64,000 nt of DNA, taken from assembly GCF_000472285.1 (NCBI RefSeq), contig NZ_KI421424.1, forward strand, positions 4,154-68,153. Direction: 5' to 3'. The notes beneath the pieces are model-generated. The model made no database searches, had not been told where the DNA came from, and saw only the letters and a list, made by a program, of their open reading frames with translations. Source of the stretch: Desulfuromonas sp. TF (GTDB lineage Bacteria > Desulfobacterota > Desulfuromonadia > Desulfuromonadales > ATBO01). Positions within the stretch are counted from its first letter, which is position 1; each line of letters starts with the position of its first letter. Positions 35,791-45,234 of this stretch are shown one piece after another. A program made the position numbers and the translations under genes.

Positions 35791-37574
35791 TCAGGGGCAA
35801 ACGGCAGGCTCAGATAGAAAGTACTTCCCTGCCGAGGGGCACTTTCCACCCACACCCTTCCACCATGGGCATGGGCGATTTCCCGGACCAGAGCGAGACC
35901 CAGCCCGGTTCCGGCCGCCCTCCTGCTCTCTTCCAGGCGGTAAAACTGCTCGAAAATTTTCTCTCGCTTCTCCATAGGAATGCCGGGACCCTCATCCCTC
36001 ACCCACACCAGGGCCCGGTCGCCGTCCGCCTGTGCACCGAGGACGATCATGCTCCCGGCAGGGGAGTATTTGACCGCATTGTCGAGAAGATTTGTCAGCG
36101 CCTCCTGGAGCCTGACAGCTTCACCCAGAACCGGGAAGATGTCGGGGACACAGTCGATTTCAATCCGCTGAGGAACCAGGGGATTCCAGAAACGTCCCGC
36201 TACCTCGTGCAGCAAGGGATAGAGCTGTACCGGAGCGGGATTCATCAGACCGAATCCAGCCCGCAACCGCTGCAGGCCGAGCATGTTGTCGATCAGCCGC
36301 TTCAGCCTCCGCCCCTCTTTTTCGATCAGGCCCAGATACTCCCGCTGCTGCTCCGGCGACGTCGGGTTCTCCTTCATGAACTGGGCGAAACCCAGAACGG
36401 CGGTCAGGGGAGTGCGCATCTCATGGCTGACCGCGGAGAAGGCCTCCTCGCGGCTGTTTTCCAGCCGCCTTTGCTCGGTCACGTCGCGCACCACCTCGAC
36501 GCAGGCCATCACCTTGCCGGCGGCATCATGCAGAGGATAAGCTGTGATCTCCAGATGGAGGGGCTCACCCCCTGGGGTCGTCGTTGTAAAGGGGCGGCGA
36601 TGCACCTGCCCGTCGGCGATGCTCTTCTGCGCCTGGCAATCTTCACAGATCTCGTCGCGGTCGGCGTAAACGCGGTAGCAAGGTTCCCCGAGGCGGTGGC
36701 CCCGCCGGCGGATCAGGACTTCATTCTGATAGATGATCCGGAAGTCCAGGTCCTGGACGGTCACCCCGTCGCCCGTGGCCTCCATGATCGCCTCGACTTT
36801 GTTCCGTTCCTCGACCAGGCGGTTCTCGGTCTGCTTCCGCTTGGTGATGTCCCGCGCCACCGTGACGATGAAACGCTCAAGCCCGGCCTGCACCTTGGTC
36901 GCCTTGACCTCCACATCGATGAACATGCCGTCTTTGCGCCGATGCCTCGCCTCGAAAACGGCGACTCCTTCTTTCTCGATGCGGTCCACCATTTTGCGCC
37001 ACGCCAGGGGCGAAACGGGAGCATCCGCGTAGCCGGACGGCAGCATTCCCAGCAGCGCCTCCCGGCTCTGGCCGAGGCTGCTGCAGGCCAGGTCGTTCAC
37101 GTACAGAATCCTCCCGTCCTCCGGGGCGTGGAAAAAGACGGCGTCGCTCAATTGGTCGACGATGTTGCGAAAAACCGGCAGATCTTTTATCCGGGATTCC
37201 GGTTCGGAACATTCGCGGATGAAAGCCACCTTGGCGAAGGCGCCGTCGGAGAGGGGAAGGGGTAAATTAACGACGTGGTACCAGCGTCCATCCGTCGGTT
37301 TCTGGAAAATTCCGCTGGCGCTCTTTCCGGCAAAGACTTCCCGGGGGCACCAGGGGCAGGGTTCGCCGCGACCATGCAGGGCGTGAAAACAAGGTTCGCC
37401 GGTCGCATCGCGACCGAGCATTTCGATGAAACGGCCATTCATGAAGCGGATGCGGAAGTCGGGACCGCCAACGTATATCCATCCGTCCCATGCATTTATG
37501 ATGGCATTCGGGAATCCTTCAACCGAATGGAATTCGAGCCCTTCTCCGGCTTCACCCGGAATGAAGATCGACAT
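35787..37574 (-). CDS. Multi-PAS histidine kinase with Cys-rich PAS domains
   Basis: A 595-residue soluble kinase with three PAS domains ahead of HisKA and HATPase. The first and third PAS regions each have a cysteine pattern: GEPCFHALHGRGEPCPWCP and GEPCYRVYADRDEICEDCQ. These could bind a metal or Fe-S cluster or sense redox. The phospho-acceptor is in AVSHEMRTPLTAVLGF, and G1/G2 are DEGPGIPME and GTGLGLALV. The ATG at 37574 has GGAGGG 6 nt upstream. No cognate regulator is adjacent. Its stop is inside the miniature element. Confidence 0.9.
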   Translation of the reverse strand: MSIFIPGEAGEGLEFHSVEGFPNAIINAWDGWIYVGGPDFRIRFMNGRFIEMLGRDATGEPCFHALHGRGEPCPWCPREVFAGKSASGIFQKPTDGRWYHVVNLPLPLSDGAFAKVAFIRECSEPESRIKDLPVFRNIVDQLSDAVFFHAPEDGRILYVNDLACSSLGQSREALLGMLPSGYADAPVSPLAWRKMVDRIEKEGVAVFEARHRRKDGMFIDVEVKATKVQAGLERFIVTVARDITKRKQTENRLVEERNKVEAIMEATGDGVTVQDLDFRIIYQNEVLIRRRGHRLGEPCYRVYADRDEICEDCQAQKSIADGQVHRRPFTTTTPGGEPLHLEITAYPLHDAAGKVMACVEVVRDVTEQRRLENSREEAFSAVSHEMRTPLTAVLGFAQFMKENPTSPEQQREYLGLIEKEGRRLKRLIDNMLGLQRLRAGFGLMNPAPVQLYPLLHEVAGRFWNPLVPQRIEIDCVPDIFPVLGEAVRLQEALTNLLDNAVKYSPAGSMIVLGAQADGDRALVWVRDEGPGIPMEKREKIFEQFYRLEESRRAAGTGLGLALVREIAHAHGGRVWVESAPRQGSTFYLSLPFAPD

Positions 37575-37723
37575 AATGCCCTCCATGCGGACGATGTATA
37601 GATTTGTTTTTATATAACAGAGCAGAGAAAAATGCTCTAAAAAAGCCTCTGATAACAGTCTTTCCTCTTTGATTAGGTTAGGATTGGCATAAAGCGAATA
37701 TCTGGCGCGGGTGGACTTTCAAG

Positions 37724-37751
37724 TTGACTAAACTAATGAATTATAGATAAT
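37724..37751 (+). promoter_or_regulatory. Promoter for the periplasmic-sensor kinase gene
   Basis: TTGACT (37724-37729) and GATAAT (37746-37751) with a 16-nt spacer, in an AT-rich divergent region. Confidence 0.55.
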
Positions 37752-37829
37752 GTTAATGTGGCGGACGGAGATAATCGCCTAATTCAGTTCCCTGCGGCGC
37801 CGGTGCCGGAAGAAAAGGTTCTTATCCTT

Positions 37830-40091
37830 ATGCGAACCGAACTCCTCCCTCCTTTCGGACGAACCCTCCTGTTGCTCGGTTTATTTCTTCTTTATTCCGC
37901 CTGTCCGGTCTCGGTCTCGGCCCACGCGGGGGAGCATAAGGACGTCCTCATCCTGCATTCCTATCACCCGGGGCTTCCGTGGACCGACAGCATCATGGCG
38001 GGGATGCGTGGAGTCCTGAAGGGTCGGGACGATATTCATCTTCACATCGAATATCTGGACACGCTGCGTTACACGAGCCCGGACTATGCGACCTACATCC
38101 TCGACGCCATTTTCCACTACAAGCTCGAAGAAAGAAGGTTCGACCTGATTCTCCTTTCGGACAATCCGGCACTGTCATTCGTCCTCAAGCACCGCGATGA
38201 CCTCTTTCTCGATACTCCCATCGTTTTTTGCGGAATCAACAATTTTCACCCCTCGATGGTCGCCGGTTTTCCGGAAGTGACCGGAGTCGCCGAGTACCCG
38301 TCCTACCGGGAGACGATCGAGACGGCCTTGCACCTTCATCCGGGTACGACGGAGGTGGTCGTCATCGGCGGTTTCGCCAACATCACCAGCCGGCAAAACC
38401 GCCAGATGATTCAATCCGTACTGACCGAAAACGACTTCCCGGCTGGGTTCACCTTCTGGGACGATATTCCCATTGAGGAATTGACCGACCGGATGGCGGA
38501 ACTTCCGGCCGACACGCTCGTACTCCTCAATGGTTCGGTCGCCCTCCGTTCAGGCAGGATCCTGTCCTATGAAGAGGGGATGCGCGCCCTCCGCGCGGCC
38601 TGTCCCCGCCCCATCTACAGTTTCTGGGACTTCTTTCTCGGGGAAGGAATCGTCGGCGGCAAACTGGTGAACGGCCGCGAGCAGGGAAAGGTTGCCGCCC
38701 GGATGGCTTTGCGTGTTCTGGCGGGAGAAGACCCGGACCGAATTCCCGTGGTTGCCGAGAGCAATCGCTTCATGTTCGATTACCGCGAGCTGAGAAGATT
38801 CTCCCTTTCCATGCGGCGGCTGCCGCCAGGGAGCGTGCTCGTCCACGAACCCTCCCCATTCTACGCCCTCAGCCGGGAGGAGTTGTGGATCATCATCGGC
38901 ATCATGACGGCGCTGACCCTTGTTCTGGGCTTCAGCGTCGTTCTGCTCCGACGGGCCAAGTCGGCCGTGGGGAGGGAGAAAGAGAGGGTCGATCTGCTCC
39001 TCACCTCTACTGCCGAAGCGATCTACGGGCTTGATCTGGAAGGATCGTGCACGTTCTGCAATCCTGCAGCTCTCCGGTTGCTCGGCTACCATGATGAGAG
39101 CGAATTACTGGGAAAACCGATCCACTCCCTTATTCATCACACCCGCGCCGACGGCTCGCCCTATCCGTCGAACGAGTGCCGGATCTCCGAGGTGCTGAGA
39201 AAGGATGTAGCCATCCACGGAGAGGACGAGATTTTATGGCGAGCCGACGGCACCAGCTTTCCGATCGAATACTGGTCCCACCCGATCAAGGGAAAAGAAA
39301 AAATCGGCGCCTTGGTCACTTTCCTCGACATCAGCGACCGCAAGCGGGCCGAAGCGGAAAGGGAGCGGGCGCTCCAGGAGTTGAACGCTTTCGTCTACAC
39401 GGTCTCCCACGACCTGCGCTCACCCCTGACGGCGATCATCGGGTTCTCGGATTTTCTTCTGGAGCAGCAGAAATCGACGCAATTGGATGAGAACGCCAGG
39501 GTGGCCTTGGCGGAAATCCAGAAGCAGGCGGAGCGGATGTCGGCCATGATGGAGGATCTGCTGGAGTTGGCCAGAGTCGGCAAATTGCCCAGGCCGGCTG
39601 AAGCGGTCGATGCCGGAAAAGTGTTGCAGGAAGTTCTCCAGGAATTGGGGAGCCAGATCGCCGACGCCGGCCTGCATATCCGGACCGAACCACTCCCCTC
39701 GGTCCACATACCGCCGACTTTTCTAGCCCAGGTCTTCTCCAACCTGATCGGCAATGCTATCCGATATGCGGGTCCGCAGGGCGGCCCGATCGAAATCGGT
39801 GGGACAAGAATAATGGGAAAGGCGCGCTTTTTCGTACGGGACCACGGACCGGGAGTGCCGGAGAGGGAGCGCGATCGCATCTTCGACGTCTTTTTTCGTG
39901 GCTCCACGGGGGAGAAGATCGCCGGTACCGGCATCGGACTGGCCACGGTGAAAAAGATCGCGCAGTTCTATGCCGGAGCCTCATGGGTCGAGGAGACCCC
40001 CGGCGGCGGGGCTACCTTCTGGGTGGAGTTGGGAGATCGTGAGAGACCCAACCCCCGGGAAAGCCGACCATCCGCCGAACCTTCGCAGTAA
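37830..40091 (+). CDS. Histidine kinase with ABC-substrate-binding-like sensor
   Basis: A 753-residue membrane kinase. A signal/anchor segment is followed by a periplasmic domain of the ABC_sub_bind type (LILHSYHPGLPWTDSIMAGM; PIVFCGINNFHP). Next come a membrane helix near 355-380 (LWIIIGIMTALTLVLGFSVV), a PAS domain (GLDLEGSCTFCNPAALRLLG), HisKA (TVSHDLRSPLTAIIGF) and HATPase (DHGPGVPER, GTGIGLATV). The ligand of the periplasmic part is unknown. The ATG at 37830 is chosen because the signal peptide begins there; a GTG at 37758 is the alternative. Confidence 0.9.
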   Translation: MRTELLPPFGRTLLLLGLFLLYSACPVSVSAHAGEHKDVLILHSYHPGLPWTDSIMAGMRGVLKGRDDIHLHIEYLDTLRYTSPDYATYILDAIFHYKLEERRFDLILLSDNPALSFVLKHRDDLFLDTPIVFCGINNFHPSMVAGFPEVTGVAEYPSYRETIETALHLHPGTTEVVVIGGFANITSRQNRQMIQSVLTENDFPAGFTFWDDIPIEELTDRMAELPADTLVLLNGSVALRSGRILSYEEGMRALRAACPRPIYSFWDFFLGEGIVGGKLVNGREQGKVAARMALRVLAGEDPDRIPVVAESNRFMFDYRELRRFSLSMRRLPPGSVLVHEPSPFYALSREELWIIIGIMTALTLVLGFSVVLLRRAKSAVGREKERVDLLLTSTAEAIYGLDLEGSCTFCNPAALRLLGYHDESELLGKPIHSLIHHTRADGSPYPSNECRISEVLRKDVAIHGEDEILWRADGTSFPIEYWSHPIKGKEKIGALVTFLDISDRKRAEAERERALQELNAFVYTVSHDLRSPLTAIIGFSDFLLEQQKSTQLDENARVALAEIQKQAERMSAMMEDLLELARVGKLPRPAEAVDAGKVLQEVLQELGSQIADAGLHIRTEPLPSVHIPPTFLAQVFSNLIGNAIRYAGPQGGPIEIGGTRIMGKARFFVRDHGPGVPERERDRIFDVFFRGSTGEKIAGTGIGLATVKKIAQFYAGASWVEETPGGGATFWVELGDRERPNPRESRPSAEPSQ

Positions 40092-40131
40092 ACTGCCGGA
40101 CGACAAGCAGAAGAATTGAGAGCCGGTACCT

Positions 40132-40920
40132 TCACTCCAGCGGCGCGCTGTCACCATCATCCTTGAGCCCTACGCCGGTCAACCGATAGTGCCGTGCCCG
40201 CATCATGAGACGTACCAGAGTCTGCGCCGCCTCCTGGTAGCCGAGCCCTTCCGGGCGGATATTGGAAATGCAGTTGCGCTCGGCGTCGGTGCTCCCGACG
40301 CGGGGGGCATAGGTGAGATAGATCCCCAGGCTGTCCGCCGAGGAGAGCCCCGGCCGCTCGCCGATAAGGATGGCCACCTGCTCGGAGGCGAGCACCTCCC
40401 CGATTTCGTCGCCGAGCGCTACCCGCGACTGTTCGGCGACGACGACCGGTGCCAGCCGCCATCCCTGCCCCGTCAGCGACTGCCAGGCGAGCTCGAGGAC
40501 GGCGACGGCATGGCGGTGGATCGCCAGGGGGGAGAGGCCGTCGGCGATGACGAAAGCGGCATCGAAGCCGCTTCCGCCCCCCGTTGCGAACTCCATGAGC
40601 GCCGTCCGTGAGGGTGCGTCGAGCCTGCGCCCGAGGTCGGGGCGCCGCAGGTAGACGGCGCGGCTTGCCGCCTCGCTGTGGACCCGCAGGACTTCATGGC
40701 CGCGCTCCCGCAGAAGACGCTGCACCCCCTCGGCGTCGAAGGCCAGATGCACCGCATCGCGAGCCCGGGCGTGGGCCAGCTGAAACTCCAGGAGCGGGGC
40801 CGTCGGCAGACTGCCGCCGACGCGGCCGAGAGCGATCCGCGCGCCGGTGACCTGCCGCAGCTTTGCCCATGAATCGGCGATGACCAGGGATTCCCGCACC
40901 GGCGCATCCTTGACGCTCAT
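40132..40920 (-). CDS. eutC: Ethanolamine ammonia-lyase small subunit
   Basis: A 262-residue EutC. It starts MSVKDAPVRESLVIADSWAK, and the family segments EFQLAHARARDAVH, LIGERPGLSSADSLGIYLTY and RNCISNIRPEGL are present. With EutB it forms the adenosylcobalamin-dependent lyase that splits ethanolamine to acetaldehyde and ammonia. The ATG at 40920 overlaps the eutB stop by 4 nt; the much longer open frame upstream is antisense-free read-through of eutB in another frame and is not real. Confidence 0.96.
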   Translation of the reverse strand: MSVKDAPVRESLVIADSWAKLRQVTGARIALGRVGGSLPTAPLLEFQLAHARARDAVHLAFDAEGVQRLLRERGHEVLRVHSEAASRAVYLRRPDLGRRLDAPSRTALMEFATGGGSGFDAAFVIADGLSPLAIHRHAVAVLELAWQSLTGQGWRLAPVVVAEQSRVALGDEIGEVLASEQVAILIGERPGLSSADSLGIYLTYAPRVGSTDAERNCISNIRPEGLGYQEAAQTLVRLMMRARHYRLTGVGLKDDGDSAPLE

Positions 40921-42308
40921 CCGTTTCCCTCCGGCAGTAGCTCTTCGAGCAGCCGGTGCTTCTCGCCGACCGGCAGCATTCTCTCTCCGCGCATCACCCC
41001 GATAGCCTCCAGCCAGCTTTCGAATTCGGGGGCGGGCCTGAGACCAAGCACCTGGCGCAGGTAGAGGACATCGTGAAAGGAGGTGCTCTGGTAATGGAGC
41101 ATGATGTCGTCCGCCCCCGGCACCCCCATGAGATAATTGCATCCCGCGACGCCGAGGAGCGTCATCAGGGTATCCATGTCGTCCTGATCGGCCATGGCGT
41201 GATTCGTATAGCAGACGTCGCACCCCATGGGGACGCCCAGCAGCTTGCCGCAGAAGTGGTCCTCCAGGCCGGCGCGGATGATCTGTTTGCCGTCGTAGAG
41301 GTACTCCGGACCTATAAAGCCGACCACGGTGTTCACCAGGAGCGGCTTGAAGTGCCTGGCTACGGCATAGGCGCGGGCCTCGCAGGTCTGCTGGTCGATC
41401 CCGTGGTGGGCACTGGCCGAAAGGGCGCTCCCCTGCCCTGTCTCGAAGTACATCACGTTCTCCCCGACGGTCCCGCGCCGGAGCGACAGCGCCGCCTCCC
41501 GAGCCTCCTCCAGGAGCTTTAGCGAGATGCCGAAGCTGCGGTTGGCAGCCTCGGTGCCGGCGATCGACTGGAAGACCAGATCGACCGGCGCACCGCCCTC
41601 GATGGCGGCGAGGGTCGTGGTGACATGCGCCAGCACGCAGGACTGGGTCGGGATGTCGAAGCGGCGGCGCAGATCGTCGATCATCGCCAGCAGCGTGCAG
41701 ACCTTCTGCAGGCTGTCGGAGGCGGGGTTGACGCCGATCACCGCATCCCCGGCGCCGTAGAGAAGCCCGTCGAGGATGGAGGCGGCGATGCTCCGCGGGT
41801 CGTCCGTCGGATCGTTGGGCTGCAGGCGGACGGAGAGGCGCCCCGGCAGGCCGATGGTGTCGCGGAAGGCGGTGACCACCCGGCACTTTTTCGAGACCAG
41901 GATCAGGTCCTGATTGCGCATCAGCTTGGAAACCGCCGCCGCCATCTCCGGCGTAACCCCTTGGGTGAGGGCGGCAAGGGCCGCGGCGTCCGTGTCATAG
42001 GAGAGCAGCCAGTTGCGGAAATCACCGACGGTGAAGGAACTCACCGCCGCGAAGGCGGCCGAATCGTGGGAATCGAGGATCAGTCGGGTGACGTCGTCCT
42101 CCTCATAGGGGACGAGCGTTTCGGCGAGGAAGGTCTTGAGCGGCACCTCCGCCAGACAGATCTGCGCGGCGACGCGCTCCTCCGTGCTCTGTGCGGCGAT
42201 ACCCGCCAGCTCGTCCCCCGAGCGTGCCGGACTCGCCTTGGCCATCAGGCTCTTCAGGCTGTCGAAGGTATATTGACGATGACCGAGCACCTGCCGGAAA
42301 CGCGGCAT
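40917..42308 (-). CDS. eutB: Ethanolamine ammonia-lyase large subunit
   Basis: A 463-residue EutB of normal length with the TIM-barrel sequence features GDAVIGVNPASDS, DLVFQSIAGTEAANRSFGI and YFETGQGSALSA. It provides the substrate and cobalamin-binding active site. The ATG at 42308 is preceded by AGGAAAGGG. A strong -10 (TATAAT, minus strand, 42355-42360) lies 47 nt upstream. No eut or pdu microcompartment, reactivase (EutA) or transporter gene is nearby; the adjacent genes are sensor kinases. Confidence 0.96.
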   Translation of the reverse strand: MPRFRQVLGHRQYTFDSLKSLMAKASPARSGDELAGIAAQSTEERVAAQICLAEVPLKTFLAETLVPYEEDDVTRLILDSHDSAAFAAVSSFTVGDFRNWLLSYDTDAAALAALTQGVTPEMAAAVSKLMRNQDLILVSKKCRVVTAFRDTIGLPGRLSVRLQPNDPTDDPRSIAASILDGLLYGAGDAVIGVNPASDSLQKVCTLLAMIDDLRRRFDIPTQSCVLAHVTTTLAAIEGGAPVDLVFQSIAGTEAANRSFGISLKLLEEAREAALSLRRGTVGENVMYFETGQGSALSASAHHGIDQQTCEARAYAVARHFKPLLVNTVVGFIGPEYLYDGKQIIRAGLEDHFCGKLLGVPMGCDVCYTNHAMADQDDMDTLMTLLGVAGCNYLMGVPGADDIMLHYQSTSFHDVLYLRQVLGLRPAPEFESWLEAIGVMRGERMLPVGEKHRLLEELLPEGNG

Positions 42309-42441
42309 GGGCACCACCCTTTCCTGAGTTAATATGAAGTCCGGGGATATGAGAATTATACAGCAGGCGCGAGGAATAAAAGGTGGCAGGAGTAATTCGC
42401 CATGAGTCCGGTTGCAGAGCCGATTTTCTAGTTCGACACAC

Positions 42442-44025
42442 CTATTTCCAAATGGGGAGAGTGAAATAAAAGGTACTGCCGACGCCCATGGTGCTTTCGA
42501 CCCAGATTTCCCCCCCCATCTTTTCGACGATCTCCCGTGTCAGGGCCAGACCAATCCCCGTCCCCCCATGCCTTCTGGTGAGCGACGAGTCGAGCTGGGT
42601 GAATTTGCCGAAAATCTTCTCAATCTGGTCCGCCGGAATACCCTCGCCCGTGTCCCTGATTGAAAACAGGATGAACCGGCGCCCGGCCGCTACGGGAGTA
42701 TCGAAAAGGCGGACCGTTACCTCGACACGACCGTGCTCGGTGAACTTCACCGAATTGCCAAGAAGGTTCACCAGCACCTGTCGCAGTCTCCCGTCATCTC
42801 CCTTCACCTGTTCCGGAACGGACTCCTCGACCTTCCACGAAAGATGGAGCCCTTTCTCCAGGGCGTGTAACGAAACAACCTCGACGGCTGTCTTTACCAC
42901 GTCGTTGGTGGAAAAAAACTTGTCCTCAAAGCTCATCATGCCTGCTTCCAGTCGGGAAAAATCAAGCACATCCGCTATGATCCGCAGAAGCGAATCGGCG
43001 GAGCGCTTCGCCATCTCCAGCAGTTTTCTCTCTTCGTCGCCGATCTCCATCTCCAGCACAAGTTTGATCATCCCCAGGGCTCCCGCCAGGGGCGTCCTCA
43101 TCTCGTGGCTCATATTGGCAACAAACGCGCTTTTGGCGATGCTCGCAGCCTCAGCGGCGTCCCTTGCGGCGGCCAGCTGCTGGTTGGCCGTGACAAGATC
43201 GGCCGTCCGTTCCTTGACCACGCTTTCAAGATGTTCGTGATGAGATCTCAGCTCGGCTTCCGCGTTCAGCTTGGCGTCGATCTCAGCCACAAGCTGCGCG
43301 TTCAGTCCTTCGACGGCTTCCTTGGCTTTTTGGAGGCTTTCGATGATCTCCCTGTTTTCGAATCTGAGCAGCAGCGACATCCTGTTGACCGCATAGTTAT
43401 GATTGGATATTCTCCAGAGCAACAGGCCGAACAAAGCGATCATCGCCGCCATGGCGTAATGAAAGCCGTCGTTCATCAGGAAGAAGTGCAGGGTGAGCGG
43501 CACCAGAGCGGGAAGGCTGAATGCCGCATAGGCATTTCTTACCATGGCGAATGTCGACGACGCCCCGGCAGCCATCCCCCCCAGCACGAAAGCGATGAAA
43601 ACCTGGTGGGCCAGAGAAATGTCCGAAAAAGGGAGAAGACTGATGCTCCCCCAGGCGATACCGATGGCGACCAGACCCACAATAAAGCGGTTCGCCCAGA
43701 TTCTGGCCGTTGCCGGATCGAGCTCTACCCTCCGGAACCGGACAACAAGCACCCCTCTGAGGAGGGTGATTATTAACACGGCAGCGAACCAGGGGACGAG
43801 CAAGCTGTAGCGCATCACATCCTTCATGATGAAGAATGTGAGCAGCGAATTCATGACTGTCGCCACAATGCCTATCGGTGCCAGGGCATAGAGCTGCCGG
43901 ACCTGCTCCGTCAAGATCTGCTCCCTGTACAGGTCAGGATGGTCCAGGGGCTTCTCATCCGGGATATATTCACGCCCTTTGCCCAAATTTCTCTCTCTTT
44001 CAGGGGGGTTCGGCCCGCCTGTCAT
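42442..44025 (-). CDS. Membrane histidine kinase with coiled-coil linker
   Basis: A 527-residue kinase. About six membrane segments (residues 45-205, for example IGIVATVMNSLLTFFIM and VFIAFVLGGMAAGASSTF) form an input domain of no recognised family. A long coiled coil follows, then HisKA with FVANMSHEMRTPLAGALG and HATPase with DTGEGIPAD and GTGIGLALTREIV. It ends without a receiver domain; a separate single-domain receiver gene lies 144 nt upstream and is the likely partner. Confidence 0.9.
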   Translation of the reverse strand: MTGGPNPPERERNLGKGREYIPDEKPLDHPDLYREQILTEQVRQLYALAPIGIVATVMNSLLTFFIMKDVMRYSLLVPWFAAVLIITLLRGVLVVRFRRVELDPATARIWANRFIVGLVAIGIAWGSISLLPFSDISLAHQVFIAFVLGGMAAGASSTFAMVRNAYAAFSLPALVPLTLHFFLMNDGFHYAMAAMIALFGLLLWRISNHNYAVNRMSLLLRFENREIIESLQKAKEAVEGLNAQLVAEIDAKLNAEAELRSHHEHLESVVKERTADLVTANQQLAAARDAAEAASIAKSAFVANMSHEMRTPLAGALGMIKLVLEMEIGDEERKLLEMAKRSADSLLRIIADVLDFSRLEAGMMSFEDKFFSTNDVVKTAVEVVSLHALEKGLHLSWKVEESVPEQVKGDDGRLRQVLVNLLGNSVKFTEHGRVEVTVRLFDTPVAAGRRFILFSIRDTGEGIPADQIEKIFGKFTQLDSSLTRRHGGTGIGLALTREIVEKMGGEIWVESTMGVGSTFYFTLPIWK

Positions 44026-44169
44026 CTTTCCAAATAATATCAGCTCTTGAAGGACAATCTCCCCCAGCTCGAAGCACCCGACGGCGAAGGCGAAATAGAA
44101 TGGCGGTTTTAATTGAGGAAACAGAGATGGGAATGTCGTGAGTTGAACGTGAGAAAGCGTCGGGTATCG

Positions 44170-44544
44170 CTATCGCCCTTGCTGTAAATAGTCGTCGACC
44201 AGAGAGAACAGCTGCTCGAAATCGATCGGCTTGGACATGTACTCATCCATTCCGGCGTCGAGACATCTCTTTCTGTCACCGGCCATCGCATAGGCGGTCA
44301 AGGCAATGATTATCGTATGTCCTCCACGTTCGCTTTCCTTCTCCCTGATCTTTCGGGTCGCGCTCAATCCATCCATGACCGGCATCTGGACATCCATCAG
44401 AATGAAATCGTAATCGCTTTCCTCCCACGCCTCCACCGCGCTGAGGCCGTCCCCCACCACGGTGCAGTCTATGCGTTTGCGGGATAGAAGCGTCGACATC
44501 ATCTGGCGCACCGTCGGGTCGTCTTCCGCGATCAGTATCCTCAA
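44170..44544 (-). CDS. Single-domain response regulator
   Basis: A 124-residue CheY-like receiver with EDDP acidic pocket, phospho-acceptor Asp51 in LMDVQMPVMDG, the ALTAYAM Thr/Ala and conserved Lys in YMSKPID. There is no output domain. The start is TTG at 44544 with AGGAGGAG 5 nt upstream; the open frame upstream is not credible. The sequence resembles receivers split off hybrid kinases, which fits the kinase gene immediately downstream. Confidence 0.9.
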   Translation of the reverse strand: MRILIAEDDPTVRQMMSTLLSRKRIDCTVVGDGLSAVEAWEESDYDFILMDVQMPVMDGLSATRKIREKESERGGHTIIIALTAYAMAGDRKRCLDAGMDEYMSKPIDFEQLFSLVDDYLQQGR

Positions 44545-44678
44545 TTGTCTCCTCCTCTGCCGCCCCAAAACAGGGCTAGCTCTAGGATAGCAACGGGGTA
44601 AGGCCAAGTAAAGCCCCCTCCAAACGGCCGCACCCTGCTGCCACAGAATTCCTCGCAGAAACAAAAAAGCATCCCCGC

Positions 44679-44706
44679 TTGACTTGCCGATATCGGCAGA
44701 TATAGT
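44679..44706 (+). promoter_or_regulatory. mraZ promoter with palindromic spacer
   Basis: TTGACT (44679-44684) and TATAGT (44701-44706), 16-nt spacer. The spacer contains a perfect 12-bp palindrome, GCCGATATCGGC (44686-44697), which could be an operator. Confidence 0.65.
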
Positions 44707-44707
44707 T

Positions 44708-44742
44708 GTGGTAATTAGTGGGAGTTGGTGGTTAAACGTGGG
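44708..44742 (+). promoter_or_regulatory. Four MraZ-box repeats at 10-bp spacing
   Basis: GTGGT at 44708, GTGGG at 44718, GTGGT at 44728 and GTGGG at 44738 are spaced exactly 10 bp start to start. MraZ is known to bind direct TGGGN repeats at this spacing ahead of its own gene. They lie directly downstream of the -10, so bound protein would block transcription. Confidence 0.8.
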
Positions 44743-44762
44743 CAAATCTCAGGGAGTAACGG

Positions 44763-45221
44763 GTGGAGTTTTTTGGCGAACACTTCAAATCCCTTGACGA
44801 TAAGGGCCGCGTCAGCATCCCCAGGGAGTTCAGGGACGTGCTGACTCAGGCCGGGGGAGAGGAAGGCCTGGTCGTCACCAAGAACATGGACGGGGGGCTC
44901 ACCGCCTACCCCCCCGAGGAATGGGTCAGGTTCGTCAAGGGACTCGAGCAATGCGCCGGCGGCAAGAAACGCACGGCCCTGAACCGCCTCTACCTCGCCC
45001 CAAAAACAGAGGTCCTTCTCGACAAGCAGGGACGGATCCCGCTGAGCAAGGCCCAGCGCAAGTGGGCCGGCATCGGGGAGGACGACCGGGAGATAGTGGT
45101 AGTCGGCAATTTTCGGCGTATCGATATTTTCAGCCCTGATCGCTACCGCGAGGTAGTGGGGAGCGACGTTGAGCTGATCATGAGGGATGAAGAGTTGATC
45201 AACAACCTTGATCTTCCTTGA
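44763..45221 (+). CDS. mraZ: MraZ transcriptional repressor, orphan copy
   Basis: A 152-residue MraZ with both SpoVT/AbrB-like halves: SLDDKGRVSIPREFRDVL in the first and LDKQGRIPLSKAQRKWAGI in the second. MraZ normally heads the division and cell wall cluster, regulating mraW-ftsL. Here it is followed by a terminator and no mraW, so it is a stand-alone copy. The start is GTG with GGGAG upstream. The four upstream repeats suggest autoregulation. Confidence 0.92.
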   Translation: MEFFGEHFKSLDDKGRVSIPREFRDVLTQAGGEEGLVVTKNMDGGLTAYPPEEWVRFVKGLEQCAGGKKRTALNRLYLAPKTEVLLDKQGRIPLSKAQRKWAGIGEDDREIVVVGNFRRIDIFSPDRYREVVGSDVELIMRDEELINNLDLP

Positions 45222-45234
45222 CGAAAGAGGGATG

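Noticed and set aside
40921-41886. N-terminal extension of the eutC frame
   Set aside because: It overlaps eutB in another frame and is Arg/His/Gly-rich; the ATG at 40920 overlapping the eutB stop is the real start.
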